From Exaiptasia diaphana (Eukaryota > Cnidaria > Anthozoa > Actiniaria > Aiptasiidae), in assembly GCF_001417965.1 (NCBI RefSeq), contig NW_018384102.1:788777-852776 (forward strand): a DNA stretch of 64,000 nt. Direction: 5' to 3'. The notes below the pieces were generated by a model. It saw only the letters and a program-made list of their open reading frames with translations, did not search any database and had not been told where the DNA came from. Shown one piece after another: positions 62,631 to 64,000 of the stretch. The number at the start of each line of letters is the position of its first letter. Within the stretch, counting starts at the first letter, position 1. A program made the translations under genes and the position numbers.

Positions 62631-62781
62631 CTACAGCTAATAAGAGAAACATTGTTTAGAAAAATAACTATTTAGGAATTAATTAAATTACAAAAGAAAG
62701 TTTTCAGCTTTAGTGGTCATATTTTGTCTTTTACTGTACCTAATTCCCTAAGAATCAGGACAACGTTTTTGGAATAAGGTG
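62631..62781. mobile_element. diverged copy of the CACCTACTTGC MITE family, copy 3
   Basis: Right end ACAACGTTTTTGGAATAAGG (then TG) and left end CTACAGCTAATAAGAGAAAC (then ATTG) align with the 184-bp copies. The middle keeps GAATTAATTAAATTACAAAA and a GTCTTTTACTG block. TA flanks both sides (62629-62630 and 62782-62783). At 151 bp it is shortened and much older than copies 1 and 2. Confidence 0.55.
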
Positions 62782-64000
62782 TATACATACCCAAAACTTT
62801 ATAAATTGTTTCTTTTACCATGACTTAAACTGCTTTGCTTTTTTTTACGTAAATAACGATTCTGCAATTTTCAGTCGAAAACACCATAAATTTCTGATGT
62901 AAAAATGTAGATTGCCGTTATATACCCTTTATATGTACGATATCGTTACGTATTGCTGAGGTAAAAGCAGCATAAATTTTACCCAACATAAGGTTGGGTT
63001 TTTCAGACTATTAGATAAACCAAAGATCTGACTTGCAGGATTTGAAGTTATTGATTGAGTTTTTCGTTACAAACCAAGAATCCAGTGCTTTTTTTTACGA
63101 GTTTCGATTTCATCTTGTATCAATTCTTATGACAAAGCACTCGATCTAAAGCAAGTCGTGAACCACCAATGATAAATTTTCAATGTATTCAAGTCGAATC
63201 TCTTTTCTTTTTCTCCCCCAGTTTTTTTCTTCTTCTCTCATTCAGTTTCTGATTCTGACTTCTGTGAATAAAGCTGAAGGCAGCAAACCCGTGAAATATA
63301 TAGCAATCATCAAATAAAAATAAAAGAAGAATGCAAATTAGTGACCTCTATGACATACATTTTTTAAATAAGTATTTTTATTAAACCTTTGATAGTATTT
63401 TTTTAGTATTGTTTTACTGTCTTATAGCTTATTTATTTTCAGGCTCATAATTCCCAGTACTAATTACAGCTCTGAATGTAAAACCAGACGTTCTTCACAG
63501 CAGAGGTAGTTTCGTTTGCGTTAGGCACTTGTCTGAGAAATCTTGATGCTCGGCCCTTTGTGTGAGATTCTTAGTGACGTGCGACTTTTCGTAGGCGTGG
63601 CGTTATGAACTCTTTATTTTTCAATCTTGAATTCTGAAAGAAGCGTAAACCAATAGCGAAAAAAAAACCCGTAATCTTCCTTATTATATCGTTAAGCTGA
63701 ACCTAATCCGTTAAAGAAAGGCAGCCGAGGCTTCGAGGAAGACGAAACGTTTTGACACGCAAACACCTTATAGTATATAAAGCTTGTCTCTCTCGAAAAA
63801 AAGCAAGGGTTTTCTTACTAAAGAGCTTTAGTTAAATGTATCAAAATTGCATGAAAGGAAAAAAAGGAAAGCAACTTTGAAGTTTCTCTATATGAAAAAT
63901 AAATCGGTGACTCATTTGATTTTTATTTCATAATACATTAATGCATTAACAAACAGCTCTTCTTTTCTCGCTTTAATTAATTTCATTAAATTTTTACTGT
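62782..64000. other. gene-free AT-rich stretch to the window end
   Basis: No gene, RNA gene or repeat with definable ends recognised. Confidence 0.5.

Noticed and set aside
1504-64000. CRISPR arrays, bacterial operons, rRNA genes, retroviral or Polinton-like elements
   Set aside because: Looked for by eye on both strands. The only regular repeats are eukaryotic satellites and MITEs, and no conserved retroviral, Polinton or rRNA motifs were seen.

Overview
The window is eukaryotic, non-coding for most of its length, and visibly AT-rich. The organism is most likely an anthozoan cnidarian, probably a stony coral. Three things suggest this: one intronless rhodopsin-class receptor gene with aminergic hallmarks; a dense scatter of short foldback (MITE-like) elements, several of which I recognise as common coral repeats (for example the family starting GAGGATATTACATGG, and the one starting AAGGCGGCTAAATACGAG); and a piece of SINE-like sequence with a (TTTA)n tail. 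The taxonomic call rests on remembered repeat families and gene architecture, not on a database search. The 32-N gap (6023-6054) and single Ns (23016, 34395) show this is a draft assembly.

Layout. 1-117 (minus) may hold part of an exon of another gene that runs off the left edge. 268-1503 (minus) is the only confident gene: a complete 411-residue class A GPCR with a Thr/Asn-rich, heavily glycosylatable N-terminus and seven helices. It has aminergic signature residues (Asp at 3.32, FxxCWxPFF, Trp 7.40, Tyr 7.43), but the cysteine pair that normally ties helix III to extracellular loop 2 is absent. From about 1.5 kb to 64 kb I find no further convincing protein-coding gene. Open frames there are short, AT-driven, or lie inside repeats.

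The remaining 62 kb is a repeat landscape. I can delimit about twenty short inverted-repeat elements. They include a 184-bp TA-flanked family (three copies), a 220-bp foldback family (two copies), a PIF/Harbinger-like element with TTA duplications, a hAT-like element ending CAGTGGCGGATCC, a 35-bp-arm perfect hairpin flanked by a 9-bp direct repeat, and a young palindrome nested in an older foldback. The region 21.8-23.5 kb is a satellite-like tandem array whose three youngest 117-bp units look like a deletion derivative of a ~157-bp parent unit. A second minisatellite lies at 51.6-52.0 kb. Long (GAA)n and (CAA/CAG)n microsatellites lie at 16.1 and 31.3-31.9 kb. A ~300-bp interspersed repeat of unknown class occurs in opposite orientations at 24.9 and 58.9 kb.

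No operon-like or multi-gene system is visible, and no retrovirus-like or Polinton-like element was recognised. The observations most worth following are the receptor lacking its disulfide cysteines, the deletion-then-amplification history of the satellite, the nested and perfect hairpins, and the unassigned 300-bp repeat.
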